Positions 35,822-44,477 of a stretch of 64,000 nt of DNA are shown piece after piece. The notes under the pieces were generated by a model that worked only from the letters and a program-made list of their open reading frames with translations, searched no databases and was not told where the DNA came from. The position numbers and the translations under genes are program-made. The DNA comes from Bacillota bacterium (lineage in GTDB: Bacteria; Bacillota; Clostridia; Peptostreptococcales; Anaerovoracaceae): positions 1 through 64,000 of the forward strand of contig JAQYCQ010000021.1 of the NCBI GenBank assembly GCA_028724585.1. The letters run 5' to 3'. Position 1 is the first letter of the stretch, and every line of letters starts with the position of its first letter.

Positions 35822-37357
35822 CTAGTGTCTTCTTGGATCAGCGTCGATGAATGGCTGCCACCACTGATAGTACTCATTAGGATGAGCCTTGGAGAGTCCA
35901 GGATAGGAAGCTCTAGCCATATCAGTAGCTCCAGTCTTTCTGTTCTTGTGTGCTACAGCGTCGCCGTCAGCAACGAGTTCGTCGATAGTCTTGATGATGT
36001 CTTCGTCTGAACCGTCAACGTAAGCCGCGATATCAGCGATAGTCATATCGAGACCCTGGTTAACTCTGTAGTTCTCAGCGAGTACGTCGAGCATGTTCTT
36101 CTTATCGCAAGGAACCTTCTTCTCAACTGGTGAGTAATCAGGAACAGGAGCGCCAACAACTTCGTCGATGACTCTTCTAGGCCATACGATGTCTTCCTGC
36201 ATCTGCTTGAAGATCTGTCTGTAGATAGTCAGTTCGCAAGCTTCAACAGTACCACCTGCGATGTGCTCAGTCTTAGCAACTTCGTACAGGTTCTTGATAG
36301 GGTAGAATGTATTGATACCGTCACCGCCCATAACCTGAGTAGCGTCCTTAGCGGATTCGAGTGCGATAGCAGCAGCTCTAGCCTTGATTACGGATGCGTC
36401 GATGATGATATTCTCTTCGAGATCCCACTTCTTAGCAGTTACATATACAGCGTCTCTGAGGAAGATGAGGTTTTCGAGGATGTGAGTGATCTTGTCCTGG
36501 TTAGGCTTCTGATCGATGGTCGGCTTACCGAACTGGATTCTTCTCTCTGAATAAGGAACGATGTAGTTCAGCATAGCTCTGTGCCAGCCGATTGTAGTAG
36601 CTGCGATGTTAGTTCTCTCGAAGTTGAGGCCCTGCATCATGATCTTGAAGCCTTCGCCCTCTTCACCGATTCTGTCTGCTTCGTCGATCTCTACGTTATC
36701 GAAGATGAGGGAACCGTTCTGAACGTTCTCGAATGCGAGGATGTCGTTGATCTTTTCTGTAGTGATGCCCTTAACCTCAGAAGCCTTAACGATGAATGCT
36801 GTGAGGTGCTTATGCTTCTTGATCATTTCAGGATCGTTTGAAGTACGAGCATAGATGAAGAATCTGTCAGCAACGCCTGCGCCTACGATGAATCTCTTAC
36901 GTCCGTTGAGGATGTACTTGCTGCCCTTCTTCTCAGCTACCAGAGCGATACCAGCGGCATCAGTACCAGCTGATACTTCTGTGATAACTACGGCACCAGT
37001 TTCACCTGCTGCGATACCAGGGAGGAACTTCTTCTTCTGCTCTTCAGTACCTTTTTCAACGATCTGACGGAGTCCGCCGTTCATGTCGCCTACGATGATA
37101 CGGCCGAGACCCGGTGAGATGAAGTGAGCCTGCTCAGCCAGCATGCAGGAACCTGTGCAGCCGAGGCCCAGTCCGCCGTATTCCTTAGGAATAGCAGCGC
37201 CGAGGTAACCCTTTTTACCTACTTCTTCGAATATATGGAACGGGAATTCTCTAGTATAACGAGTACGTCCCTCTTCTTTTGCAACTGACTTGAAAAATTC
37301 GCCTAATTCGTTATAATAAGCGATCTGTTCGTCTGTCCACCACCAGAATGGTTTCAT
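35822..37357 (-). CDS. Acyl-CoA dehydrogenase with isovaleryl-type active site and C-terminal extension
   Basis: A 511-residue FAD enzyme of the acyl-CoA dehydrogenase family, oxidising an acyl-CoA to its 2-enoyl-CoA. The flavin motifs 'VVITEVSAGTDAAGI' and 'QVMGGDGINTFYPIKNLYEV' are clear. The usual catalytic Glu in 'YEGT' is absent: this site reads 'IAGGTVEA'. A Glu is instead found in 'GLNFERTNIAA', the position used by isovaleryl-CoA dehydrogenase. This points to a branched short-chain substrate. About 110 residues follow the normal end, with 'MTIADIAAYVDGSDEDIIKTIDELVADGDAV', which resembles a small winged helix. The start at 37357 follows AAGGAG; an ATG at 37426 would add 23 residues without a ribosome site. 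Codons are strongly biased, suggesting high expression. Confidence 0.88.
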   Translation of the reverse strand: MKPFWWWTDEQIAYYNELGEFFKSVAKEEGRTRYTREFPFHIFEEVGKKGYLGAAIPKEYGGLGLGCTGSCMLAEQAHFISPGLGRIIVGDMNGGLRQIVEKGTEEQKKKFLPGIAAGETGAVVITEVSAGTDAAGIALVAEKKGSKYILNGRKRFIVGAGVADRFFIYARTSNDPEMIKKHKHLTAFIVKASEVKGITTEKINDILAFENVQNGSLIFDNVEIDEADRIGEEGEGFKIMMQGLNFERTNIAATTIGWHRAMLNYIVPYSERRIQFGKPTIDQKPNQDKITHILENLIFLRDAVYVTAKKWDLEENIIIDASVIKARAAAIALESAKDATQVMGGDGINTFYPIKNLYEVAKTEHIAGGTVEACELTIYRQIFKQMQEDIVWPRRVIDEVVGAPVPDYSPVEKKVPCDKKNMLDVLAENYRVNQGLDMTIADIAAYVDGSDEDIIKTIDELVADGDAVAHKNRKTGATDMARASYPGLSKAHPNEYYQWWQPFIDADPRRH

Positions 37358-37450
37358 AATAATAGACTCCTTTCTTCTGTATAAGCCAATAATACCAGAC
37401 AGGTCGTGTGCCCTTATAGGCCGCACAATTATCTGTCTAACAACAATTAG

Positions 37451-37479
37451 ATATTAGCATACTTATTTTCAAGTGTCAA
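37451..37479 (-). promoter_or_regulatory. Acyl-CoA dehydrogenase promoter
   Basis: Minus strand TTGACA (37479-37474), 17 bp, TAATAT (37456-37451). The leader is about 87 bases. The rest of the 325-bp gap (37358-37682) is AT-rich and shows only this promoter and a mini-hairpin. Confidence 0.85.
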
Positions 37480-37650
37480 TTATATGTACAAATATAAGTA
37501 TCCTTTTTCGATAATTTTGTAACATATAAAACATCATACTAATATTTGTATTATCACCTGATAATAATATACGTTTTTCGTGATTATATCAAGGCTTGAC
37601 GGAAATAAAGTTAGAAAAGACTAACCAATATTTTCTGAAAAAATCTTTTC

Positions 37651-37665
37651 GTCAGCTCCGCTGAC
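37651..37665. repeat. TCC/GGA-loop mini-hairpin after the nucleoside phosphorylase gene
   Basis: GTCAGC-TCC-GCTGAC, next to a stem CTCTGCCG/CGGCAGAG (about 37671-37699) that overlaps the gene end. On the minus strand a T-rich stretch follows, so together they may terminate transcription. Confidence 0.75.
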
Positions 37666-37682
37666 AGAGTCTCTGCCGCAGA

Positions 37683-38462
37683 TCAGCGGACGGCAGAGAC
37701 AGAAACCGCCAGCTCCAGCGCCGCGCGCACCATGTTGACTTTTCTTTCATGCCTGCCGGCTCTGCCCAGACTGCGCGGATCCCATTCAGGCGCGTCGAGA
37801 TTGTCTGCCGCGCAGAAGAACTGGAAATGATCACGCTTGCGGAACTGAGATACAGCAGCCAGGGCAGAGCATTCCATATCGACACAGAGGCAGCCTTGTT
37901 GGCGCCGCTTTGCGGCAAGGGCGCGGGTTTCCCTGTAGACTGCGTCTGTCGTCCATACTTTGCCTTCATAATATGGAAGGGAAAGCCCTTCGAGTATCCT
38001 TTTGAATTCTTCCAGATGCTCGCTGTTGAGGCTGATCTCATCTGCTGCCGGCGCGTAGTGGAAGCTGGTCCCTTCGCAGCGGAGGGCGCTGCCTGGGATT
38101 ATCACGGAGCAGTCTTCTATATCGGCGCGGAGCACTCCGCATGTGCCGAAGACTACCGTAGTCTGGACGTTGGCAGCGTAAAGGCCTTCCAGGGCTATCG
38201 ACGCGGCAGGCGCGCCGACGGGAAGGCGGCAGAATGCCACAGGGCTGTCTTTGTATTCAACAGGCCATACAGCCGCGCCGGTGCCGGGCAGGCGGAGCAG
38301 GGGACGGTCAGGAACCTCACAGAGCTCGGGAAGGAGCCTGTCTATCGTGTCCTGCATAAAGCAGCAGACAGCGGCGGAAGGAAATCCGTCGAAGGGTCCC
38401 CCTGGAAATCCCGGCTCAATGACAGCCGGACTTTTATCATCGAAGCTTTCTAAAATATTCAT
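37683..38462 (-). CDS. Nucleoside phosphorylase family protein
   Basis: A 259-residue protein of the PNP/UDP phosphorylase superfamily, which cleaves nucleosides with phosphate to base plus ribose 1-phosphate. The phosphate and ribose regions 'VVFGTCGVL' and 'VWTTDAVYRET' and the base/ribose motif 'CVDMECSALAAVSQFR' are visible. The last resembles uridine phosphorylase and hydrolase members. The exact base specificity cannot be told. The gene stands alone and reads toward the acyl-CoA dehydrogenase gene. No clear Shine-Dalgarno is seen beyond AGAGGATC near the start. Confidence 0.82.
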   Translation of the reverse strand: MNILESFDDKSPAVIEPGFPGGPFDGFPSAAVCCFMQDTIDRLLPELCEVPDRPLLRLPGTGAAVWPVEYKDSPVAFCRLPVGAPAASIALEGLYAANVQTTVVFGTCGVLRADIEDCSVIIPGSALRCEGTSFHYAPAADEISLNSEHLEEFKRILEGLSLPYYEGKVWTTDAVYRETRALAAKRRQQGCLCVDMECSALAAVSQFRKRDHFQFFCAADNLDAPEWDPRSLGRAGRHERKVNMVRAALELAVSVSAVR

Positions 38463-38707
38463 TTTATGATCCTCTTATTCTTTCGGTTTTTATCATTTTA
38501 ACATTACATACAGCAGGCCGTCAGCATGGTGAGATATGGAGCACTGATATTTTTTTCACATGTGTGCAGACTCAGGAGCTTTGTGTTTTTCACGTTAAAT
38601 AGGTGTACATGAGCGTAAATTATATTAAAATATTTATTTAGCAGTTTCCGCGGAGCGTCCCGGGAGGAGCTGACACAGGGCGCGCGGGGCCGGGCCTTTT
38701 CCGGTTT

Positions 38708-38736
38708 CGCCGGAGGCGGCTGTCCGCGGAGCGGAC
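38708..38736. repeat. Pair of GGA-loop mini-hairpins before the AEC carrier gene
   Basis: CGCC-GGA-GGCG (38708-38718) and GTCCGC-GGA-GCGGAC (38722-38736), three bases apart, in the 302-bp gap 38463-38764. A partial copy (CGC-GGA-GCG) is at about 38648. The rest of the gap shows no gene. Confidence 0.8.
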
Positions 38737-38764
38737 GTAGATCGGTATTAAGGGGATGATCCAT

Positions 38765-39706
38765 ATGTTTTCAAATTTTATGGTCTGCCTGAACGCGGTC
38801 CTGCCTATTTTTATACTTATATTTATAGGTGGATGCGTAAGGCGTTTCAAGCTGCTGTCACAGGAAGAGGTCCGCAGGGTCAACCGGTTCGTATTCCTGG
38901 TGTTCTTCGGGCCGCTCATGTTCGAGAATATCTACGGTTCGTCCCACACGGGGCACATCAACATGTCGGCGGTTGTTTACGCCTTTGTATTCGTGCTTGC
39001 TGAGATAGCGGTCATCACTCCGGCGGTCATGGCTATAGAGAAGGATAACAAAAAGCGGGGCGCTATGATCCAGGCTATGTACCGTAGCAATTACATCATC
39101 ATGGGCCTGCCGGTGGCTATGAACATCTTCGGCAAAGGAAACGTAGCTATGACGACGGTCATGATATCGGTCATCGTGCCCCTGTACAATGTCATGGCGG
39201 TCATGATCCTGGAGACCTTCAGGGGCGGACACGTTTCGCCCATCAGCGTGATAAAGAAGCTGGCCAGGAATCCCATAATCATCGGCGCGGTATTCGGGGC
39301 CCTGGCCACAGCCGCTGACATAAAGCTGCCGATGGCAGTCGACACTGTTCTTTCGGATATGGGGAGCGCGTGTACTCCTATAGCGCTCATAATCCTGGGA
39401 GCATCCTTCAGCTTCGAGAGGATCAGAGGCTATGCGAAAAACCTTACCATAGTAGTGGTCACCAGGTTGGTCATCGTTCCGGCGGTCGGGCTGACGATAG
39501 CGGCTCTGATCGGATTCCGGGGGATAGATTTCATTTCCCTGCTGGCTATGATGACGGCGCCTTCGGCCGTTTCGTCGTATACTATGGCAGACGCTATGGA
39601 CAGCGACGGGGCGCTGGCGGGCGCGGCGGTCATTTTTACATCCGGCTTCTCACTGATGACCATGTTCCTGTGGCTCTTCATCTTTAAGAATCTCGGGATG
39701 TTCTGA
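38765..39706 (+). CDS. AEC-family permease
   Basis: A 313-residue membrane protein with about ten segments of the auxin efflux carrier (AEC/mdcF) family. 'NAVLPIFILIFIGGCVRRFKLL' opens it. The mid-chain 'RSNYIIMGLPVAMNIFGKGNVA' and the C-terminal 'MTAPSAVSSYTMADAMDSDGALAGAAVIFTSGFSLMTMFLWLFI' are typical. Bacterial members move malate, malonate or amino acids; the substrate is not evident. The start at 38765 has AAGGGG nine bases upstream. It is alone. Confidence 0.85.
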   Translation: MFSNFMVCLNAVLPIFILIFIGGCVRRFKLLSQEEVRRVNRFVFLVFFGPLMFENIYGSSHTGHINMSAVVYAFVFVLAEIAVITPAVMAIEKDNKKRGAMIQAMYRSNYIIMGLPVAMNIFGKGNVAMTTVMISVIVPLYNVMAVMILETFRGGHVSPISVIKKLARNPIIIGAVFGALATAADIKLPMAVDTVLSDMGSACTPIALIILGASFSFERIRGYAKNLTIVVVTRLVIVPAVGLTIAALIGFRGIDFISLLAMMTAPSAVSSYTMADAMDSDGALAGAAVIFTSGFSLMTMFLWLFIFKNLGMF

Positions 39707-39877
39707 CGCGGGAACGGAGGATATTCGTGGAAAAGCTGCTTTTACAGAAATTAACCAGTCCGAAAGAAAAAAGAGGCTATTATATGACGGATGGAAGCGC
39801 CTGAAGGGTATGTTTCTTTTGTGAAATTAATATAATATTTTAAGGATCGCGGACCTGCGAACGCTCGCGCGTACACG

Positions 39878-39892
39878 CGGGGCGCAGCCCCG
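39878..39892. repeat. GCA-loop mini-hairpin before the AmmeMemoRadiSam genes
   Basis: CGGGGC-GCA-GCCCCG, perfect 6-bp stem. The remaining 39707-39972 is gene-free. Confidence 0.8.
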
Positions 39893-39972
39893 GAATGCTG
39901 TTTTCGCTTTGGCCGTATGCCGGCGCATTTTTGTGAATATAGACAATGTAGATATAAAGGAGGACTGTCAAT

Positions 39973-41367
39973 ATGAGTATTGTAAATTCTGTAGTTGTCC
40001 CTCATCCGCCGATCATCATTCCTGACGTGGGCCAGGGAAACGAGGTAAAGATATCTGATACCATCACCGCTTACAGGAGAGCCGCCGAGTTCATCCGCGA
40101 CGCTGATCCTGATACGGTCATCATCACAACGCCTCATACTGTCATGTACTATGACTATTTCCATATCTCTCCGGGAAGCGGTGCTGACGGTGATTTCAGG
40201 GATTTCGGAGCTCCCCAGGTCCAGATCCATGTGGGCTATGATGAGGAGCTGGTACAGAACCTCTGCGAGGACGCCGATCAGATCAGCTTTCCGGCAGGGA
40301 CTCTGGGCGAAAAGAACCCTAAACTGGACCACGGCTTCATGATCCCTGTATATTTTTTAAAGGAAGCCTATGGTGACAAGCCGCTGCCTAAGTTCGTAAG
40401 GATAGGCCTGTCGGGAAGGACTCTTGCCGAGCATTACTATTTCGGCATGCTGATCAGGGACGTTGTCGAATATATGGGAAGGAAGGTATCCTTCATAGCC
40501 AGCGGAGATCTGGCTCACAGGCTCCTTAAGGAAGGACCTTACGGATTCAATCCTTCCGCTCCTGAATATGACGCGAAAGTCATGGACGTACTGGCCGGCG
40601 CTGATTTCGGAAAGCTCATGACCTTCTCCGACGGCTTCTGCACAGAGGCCGGCGAGTGCGGCCACAGATCCTTCACAATCATGGCGGGCTGCTTCGATAA
40701 GCGTGACGTAACTGCGGAAAAGCTTTCTTATCAGGGACCTTTCGGAGTAGGCTACGGCGTATGCCTGTTCACTCCGGGCGCAGAGGATCCTGAGAGGAAC
40801 TTCATGGAGCAGGAGACAGCCAGGGAGATCCAGGCGATAAACGACGCCAGGGAAAACCAGGACGCTTACGCGGCTCTGGCGCGTACGGCAGTCGAGACAT
40901 ATATCTACGCCGGCCGCGCTGCCAGGATACCGGATGACCTTCCTGACGAAATGACAGAAAAGAAGGCAGGAGTTTTCGTAACTCTGAACATAAACGGCAA
41001 GCTCAGGGGCTGCATAGGCACGATAGAGCCGGTGACAGACTGCATAGCCCAGGAGATCATCAACAACGGCGTGAGCGCGTGCTCCCGCGACCCGAGATTC
41101 GTCAAGGTCACTAAAGAGGAGCTCCCGTTCATACAGTACAGCGTTGATGTGCTGGGAGCACCTGAGGATGTGGCATCTGAAGATGAACTGGACGAGAAGC
41201 GCTACGGCGTCATCGTCAGCAGTGGATCTAAGCAGGGCCTGCTGCTCCCTGACCTTGAAGGAGTCGACAGCGTAAAGCGCCAGATAGAGATCGCTAAGCA
41301 GAAAGCCGGCATCGGCGAGGGCGAAGAGTATACGCTCAGGCGCTTTGAGGTCGTAAGGCATGTCTGA
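39973..41367 (+). CDS. AmmeMemoRadiSam system protein: LigB/Memo-like domain fused to AMMECR1
   Basis: A 464-residue two-domain protein. Residues 1-265 resemble class III extradiol dioxygenases and human Memo, with candidate metal ligands in 'VVPHPPIIIPDVG', 'ITTPHTVMYYD' and 'SGDLAHRL'. Residues about 280-464 are an AMMECR1 domain ('GVFVTLNINGKLRGCIGTIEP', 'SACSRDPRFVKVTKEEL', 'GSKQGLLLPDLEGVDS'). The next gene encodes the matching radical SAM enzyme and overlaps by eight bases. This trio of domains is found together across anaerobes and archaea, and its reaction is not established. GGAGGACTG precedes the ATG. Confidence 0.9.
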   Translation: MSIVNSVVVPHPPIIIPDVGQGNEVKISDTITAYRRAAEFIRDADPDTVIITTPHTVMYYDYFHISPGSGADGDFRDFGAPQVQIHVGYDEELVQNLCEDADQISFPAGTLGEKNPKLDHGFMIPVYFLKEAYGDKPLPKFVRIGLSGRTLAEHYYFGMLIRDVVEYMGRKVSFIASGDLAHRLLKEGPYGFNPSAPEYDAKVMDVLAGADFGKLMTFSDGFCTEAGECGHRSFTIMAGCFDKRDVTAEKLSYQGPFGVGYGVCLFTPGAEDPERNFMEQETAREIQAINDARENQDAYAALARTAVETYIYAGRAARIPDDLPDEMTEKKAGVFVTLNINGKLRGCIGTIEPVTDCIAQEIINNGVSACSRDPRFVKVTKEELPFIQYSVDVLGAPEDVASEDELDEKRYGVIVSSGSKQGLLLPDLEGVDSVKRQIEIAKQKAGIGEGEEYTLRRFEVVRHV

Positions 41368-42205
41368 TATACGCATGCCGGCGGCAGAGTGCGGAAGCTG
41401 CTTCCGACACTGCAGGATCCAGCCCGGAAAGACCGGCTTCTGCGGAGCCAGAGGAAATGTAGATGGACGTGTGATCTGTACCAGCTATGGCCGGATAACG
41501 TCGCTGGCCCTGGATCCGATAGAAAAAAAGCCGCTGGCCCAGTTTTATCCGGGCAGCATGATACTCTCGCTGGGAAGCTACGGATGCAATATGGACTGCC
41601 CTTTCTGCCAGAATTTCAGCATTTCGAGGGCGGATGAATCGACGGTCAGCTGGTCTTACGCTTCCCCTGAACAGATAGCGGATCAGGCCTATCTGCTGAA
41701 GCCTGAGGGCAATATAGGCGTGGCATATACGTATAACGAGGCGCTGACAGGATGGGAATTCGTGCGCGACACGGCTAAAGAAGTCCGCGGGCGCGGCATG
41801 ATGAATGTACTGGTGACAAACGGCTGCTTCAGCGAGCAGGTGCTTGACGCGGTGCTCCCCTATATCGATGCTTTCAATATCGACCTCAAGGGATTCAGCA
41901 ATGATTGGTACTCCAGGATAGGCGGAAGCCTGGAGATGGTAAAGAGATTCATAAAGAAGGCCTGCTCTGACGCTCATGTGGAGATCACGACACTGATAAT
42001 ACCAGGTGAGAACGACAGCCAGGAAGAGATGGAGCAGCTTTCGGCATGGATCGCTGGAATAGACAGCGGGATACCGCTTCATATAACAAGATTTTTTCCT
42101 ATGTACCGTATGAAGGACAGGGATATGACCGACAGGGACGTGATGAACGGCCTGAGGGACATCGCCCGGGGACACCTGCGTTCGGTATATCTGGGAAATG
42201 TCTGA
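41360..42205 (+). CDS. amrS: AmmeMemoRadiSam system radical SAM enzyme
   Basis: A 281-residue radical SAM enzyme. The cluster motif is 'CNMDCPFCQN'. An N-terminal cysteine-rich segment ('CGSCFRHCRIQPGKTGFCGARGN') is shared with activase-like relatives. 'NVLVTNGCFSEQVLDAVLPYIDAFNIDLKGF' is typical of the group. The overlap with the preceding gene shows a tight functional link; the partner is the probable substrate or co-factor protein. It resembles pyruvate formate-lyase activases but lacks their glycyl-enzyme partner here. The reaction is unknown. Confidence 0.9.
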   Translation: MSDIRMPAAECGSCFRHCRIQPGKTGFCGARGNVDGRVICTSYGRITSLALDPIEKKPLAQFYPGSMILSLGSYGCNMDCPFCQNFSISRADESTVSWSYASPEQIADQAYLLKPEGNIGVAYTYNEALTGWEFVRDTAKEVRGRGMMNVLVTNGCFSEQVLDAVLPYIDAFNIDLKGFSNDWYSRIGGSLEMVKRFIKKACSDAHVEITTLIIPGENDSQEEMEQLSAWIAGIDSGIPLHITRFFPMYRMKDRDMTDRDVMNGLRDIARGHLRSVYLGNV

Positions 42206-42428
42206 AAACAATATAACTTAATTCAATGAACATAACCTGATCTGACATGCTTATAAGAGAACCAGTATAGGCGGCCGCTTTTTCCGGCTGTGCATGGAAC
42301 GGTTTTTCATCGGATCTGTTCACGTCCATATAAGATTTGTTCAGATTTATTAAGGTTCAGGTCATGTATACTGTAATCGAAGGCGGAGGGCCGTGAGGTA
42401 CTGCGCTTTCAAAGACGGAGGAAAATCA

Positions 42429-43814
42429 ATGTCTGAAGAAAAAGAAGAAAAGAAGACCGGCTGGGAAGCCTGCGACGATGCTGAAAGAGAAAGCATCATG
42501 AAATTCGCTGATGGATATATCGATTTCATCAACACAGCGAAGACTGAGAGAGAAGCCGCTAAGGAGATAAAACGCATCGCGGACGAACACGGCTTCAGGG
42601 ACATCTCGGAGGCTGACAGTCTCAAGCCGGGAGATAAAGTTTACTACATAAATCACGGTAAATCCGTATATATGGCTGTAGTGGGAAAAGCTCCGGTCAC
42701 TGACGGATTCAACGCTGTAGGCGCTCATATAGACGCTCCGAGACTGGATCTTAAACAGGAGCCGCTTTATGAAGATACAGGAATGGCTTTCCTCAGGACT
42801 CACTATTACGGCGGCATTAAGAAATACCAGTGGACTACAGTGCCTCTGGCTCTTCACGGAGTAGTTTCCTTCAGCGACGGCAGGACACAGGAGATCCGCG
42901 TAGGCGAAGAAGAAGGAGACCCGGTATTCCTGGTGACAGACCTTCTTCCGCATCTCGCTCAGAAGCAGAATGCCAGAAAGCTGGCTGACGCTGTAGAAGG
43001 CGAAAAGCTCAACATCCTGGTCGGCTCCATGCCGGACGCTGACGCTGAAAGCGACAGGGTAAAGGCTGCCGTCCTTAAGATCTTAAAGGATAAATACGGC
43101 ATGGAAGAAGAAGATTTCACATCAGCTGAGATAGAGGCTGTTCCTGCGGCCAAGGCCAGAACGCTGGGCTTAGACGGCAGCATGGTGGCAGGCTATGGAC
43201 AGGATGACAGGATCTGTGCTTATCCGGGCCTCATGTCTATCATAGATATAGAAGGGGTTCCTGAGAGGACAGTGGTCGGTATCTTCTCAGACAAGGAAGA
43301 GATCGGAAGCGTCGGCAATACAGGAATGGCTTCGCACAATTTCGAGCTTTTTACCATGGAACTGCTGGAGAAGACAGGGATAGTGAACCCTTACGCTGTA
43401 CAGCGCACATTCTCTGCCTCCAGAGTCCTTTCCGCTGACGTAACAGCTGCTTTCGACCCGGGCTATCCTGAGGTAATGGAAAAGCAGAATGCTGCTTTCG
43501 TCGGTAAAGGGATCAACATCAATAAATATACAGGAGCCAGAGGCAAATCCGGAGCTTCCGACGCAAACGCGGAATTTATCGGTTTCGTAAGGGGAGTTTT
43601 CGATAAGGCCGGCGTAGAGTACCAGTTCTCTGAGCTTGGCAAGGTGGACGCCGGAGGCGGCGGCACTATAGCGTATATCCTGGCAGACAGGGGAATGAAC
43701 GTTCTCGACTGCGGAGTTCCTATCCTTTCGATGCATTCGCCGTATGAAGCGGCCAGCAAATACGATATTTATCAGGGTTACAAGGCATATAAAGCTTTCC
43801 TGGAAGCTGAATAA
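42429..43814 (+). CDS. M18-family aminopeptidase
   Basis: A 461-residue metallopeptidase of family M18 that removes N-terminal residues from peptides in the cytoplasm. Metal-binding motifs seen are 'AVGAHIDAPRLDLK' (His and Asp), 'FSDKEEIGSVG' (the Glu pair, base and ligand) and the C-terminal 'PILSMHSPYEAASKYD' (His). 'DAAFDPGYPEVMEKQNAAFVGKG' is close to the yeast and bacterial M18 pattern. The start at 42429 follows GGAGG. The MBL-fold gene follows after 18 bases, and the flippase gene overlaps that, so the three probably form an operon. Confidence 0.92.
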   Translation: MSEEKEEKKTGWEACDDAERESIMKFADGYIDFINTAKTEREAAKEIKRIADEHGFRDISEADSLKPGDKVYYINHGKSVYMAVVGKAPVTDGFNAVGAHIDAPRLDLKQEPLYEDTGMAFLRTHYYGGIKKYQWTTVPLALHGVVSFSDGRTQEIRVGEEEGDPVFLVTDLLPHLAQKQNARKLADAVEGEKLNILVGSMPDADAESDRVKAAVLKILKDKYGMEEEDFTSAEIEAVPAAKARTLGLDGSMVAGYGQDDRICAYPGLMSIIDIEGVPERTVVGIFSDKEEIGSVGNTGMASHNFELFTMELLEKTGIVNPYAVQRTFSASRVLSADVTAAFDPGYPEVMEKQNAAFVGKGININKYTGARGKSGASDANAEFIGFVRGVFDKAGVEYQFSELGKVDAGGGGTIAYILADRGMNVLDCGVPILSMHSPYEAASKYDIYQGYKAYKAFLEAE

Positions 43815-43832
43815 GAATAAGGAGATAGGGCG

Positions 43833-44477
43833 ATGAGTGAAAATGAAAAGATAAAGATAACCTGGCACGGCCATGCGTGCTTCACTATAGAATACGGCGG
43901 ATACAGCATAGTTACAGATCCGTTTACAGGAGTTCCGGGCTACCCGGAGCTCCATCTCACGGCTGACCAGGTGTTCTGCAGCCACGAGCACGGGGACCAC
44001 AACTACGTACAGGCGGTGGAACTCACCGGAGCAGGTAAGAAATCTCCGTTCAAAGTAACAGAGATAGAGTGCTTCCACGATGATAAACAGGGAGCTCTCA
44101 GAGGAAAGTGCGTCATCCGCATCTTCGAGGCCGGAGGCCTCAGGGTCGGCCACCTTGCGGACCTGGGTGAAATGCCTGATAAAGAACTGGTAGAAAAACT
44201 GAGCGGACTCGACTGCGCTCTGATACCTGTCGGCGGATATTATACGATCGACGGCAGCCAGGCATATAAAGTAATGGAGGAAATAGATCCGAAAGTGACA
44301 GTTCCTATGCACTACAGATCGGGAAGACTCGGCTACAGCGAGATCTCGGGTTCTGATGTCTTTCTTTCGCTCGTCAAGGACAGGCCGGTCGTAAAAACCG
44401 GCGGTACCTTTGAGATAGGCGGAAACGACAGGTGTGTTATCGTTCCTGCGGTTGAAGGATTGGCGAATGAGTTCTGA
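43833..44477 (+). CDS. MBL-fold metal-dependent hydrolase
   Basis: A 214-residue metallo-beta-lactamase-fold protein of the UPF0173/UlaG-like branch. The metal motif is 'CSHEHGDHNY', with a preceding 'ITWHGHACFTIEYGGYSIVTDPF' that is typical of the branch. Later ligands are in 'GHLADLG' and 'VPMHYRSG'. Substrates for this branch are mostly unknown; the known member UlaG is a lactonase. AAGGAG lies before the ATG. It overlaps the flippase gene by 11 bases. Confidence 0.85.
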   Translation: MSENEKIKITWHGHACFTIEYGGYSIVTDPFTGVPGYPELHLTADQVFCSHEHGDHNYVQAVELTGAGKKSPFKVTEIECFHDDKQGALRGKCVIRIFEAGGLRVGHLADLGEMPDKELVEKLSGLDCALIPVGGYYTIDGSQAYKVMEEIDPKVTVPMHYRSGRLGYSEISGSDVFLSLVKDRPVVKTGGTFEIGGNDRCVIVPAVEGLANEF

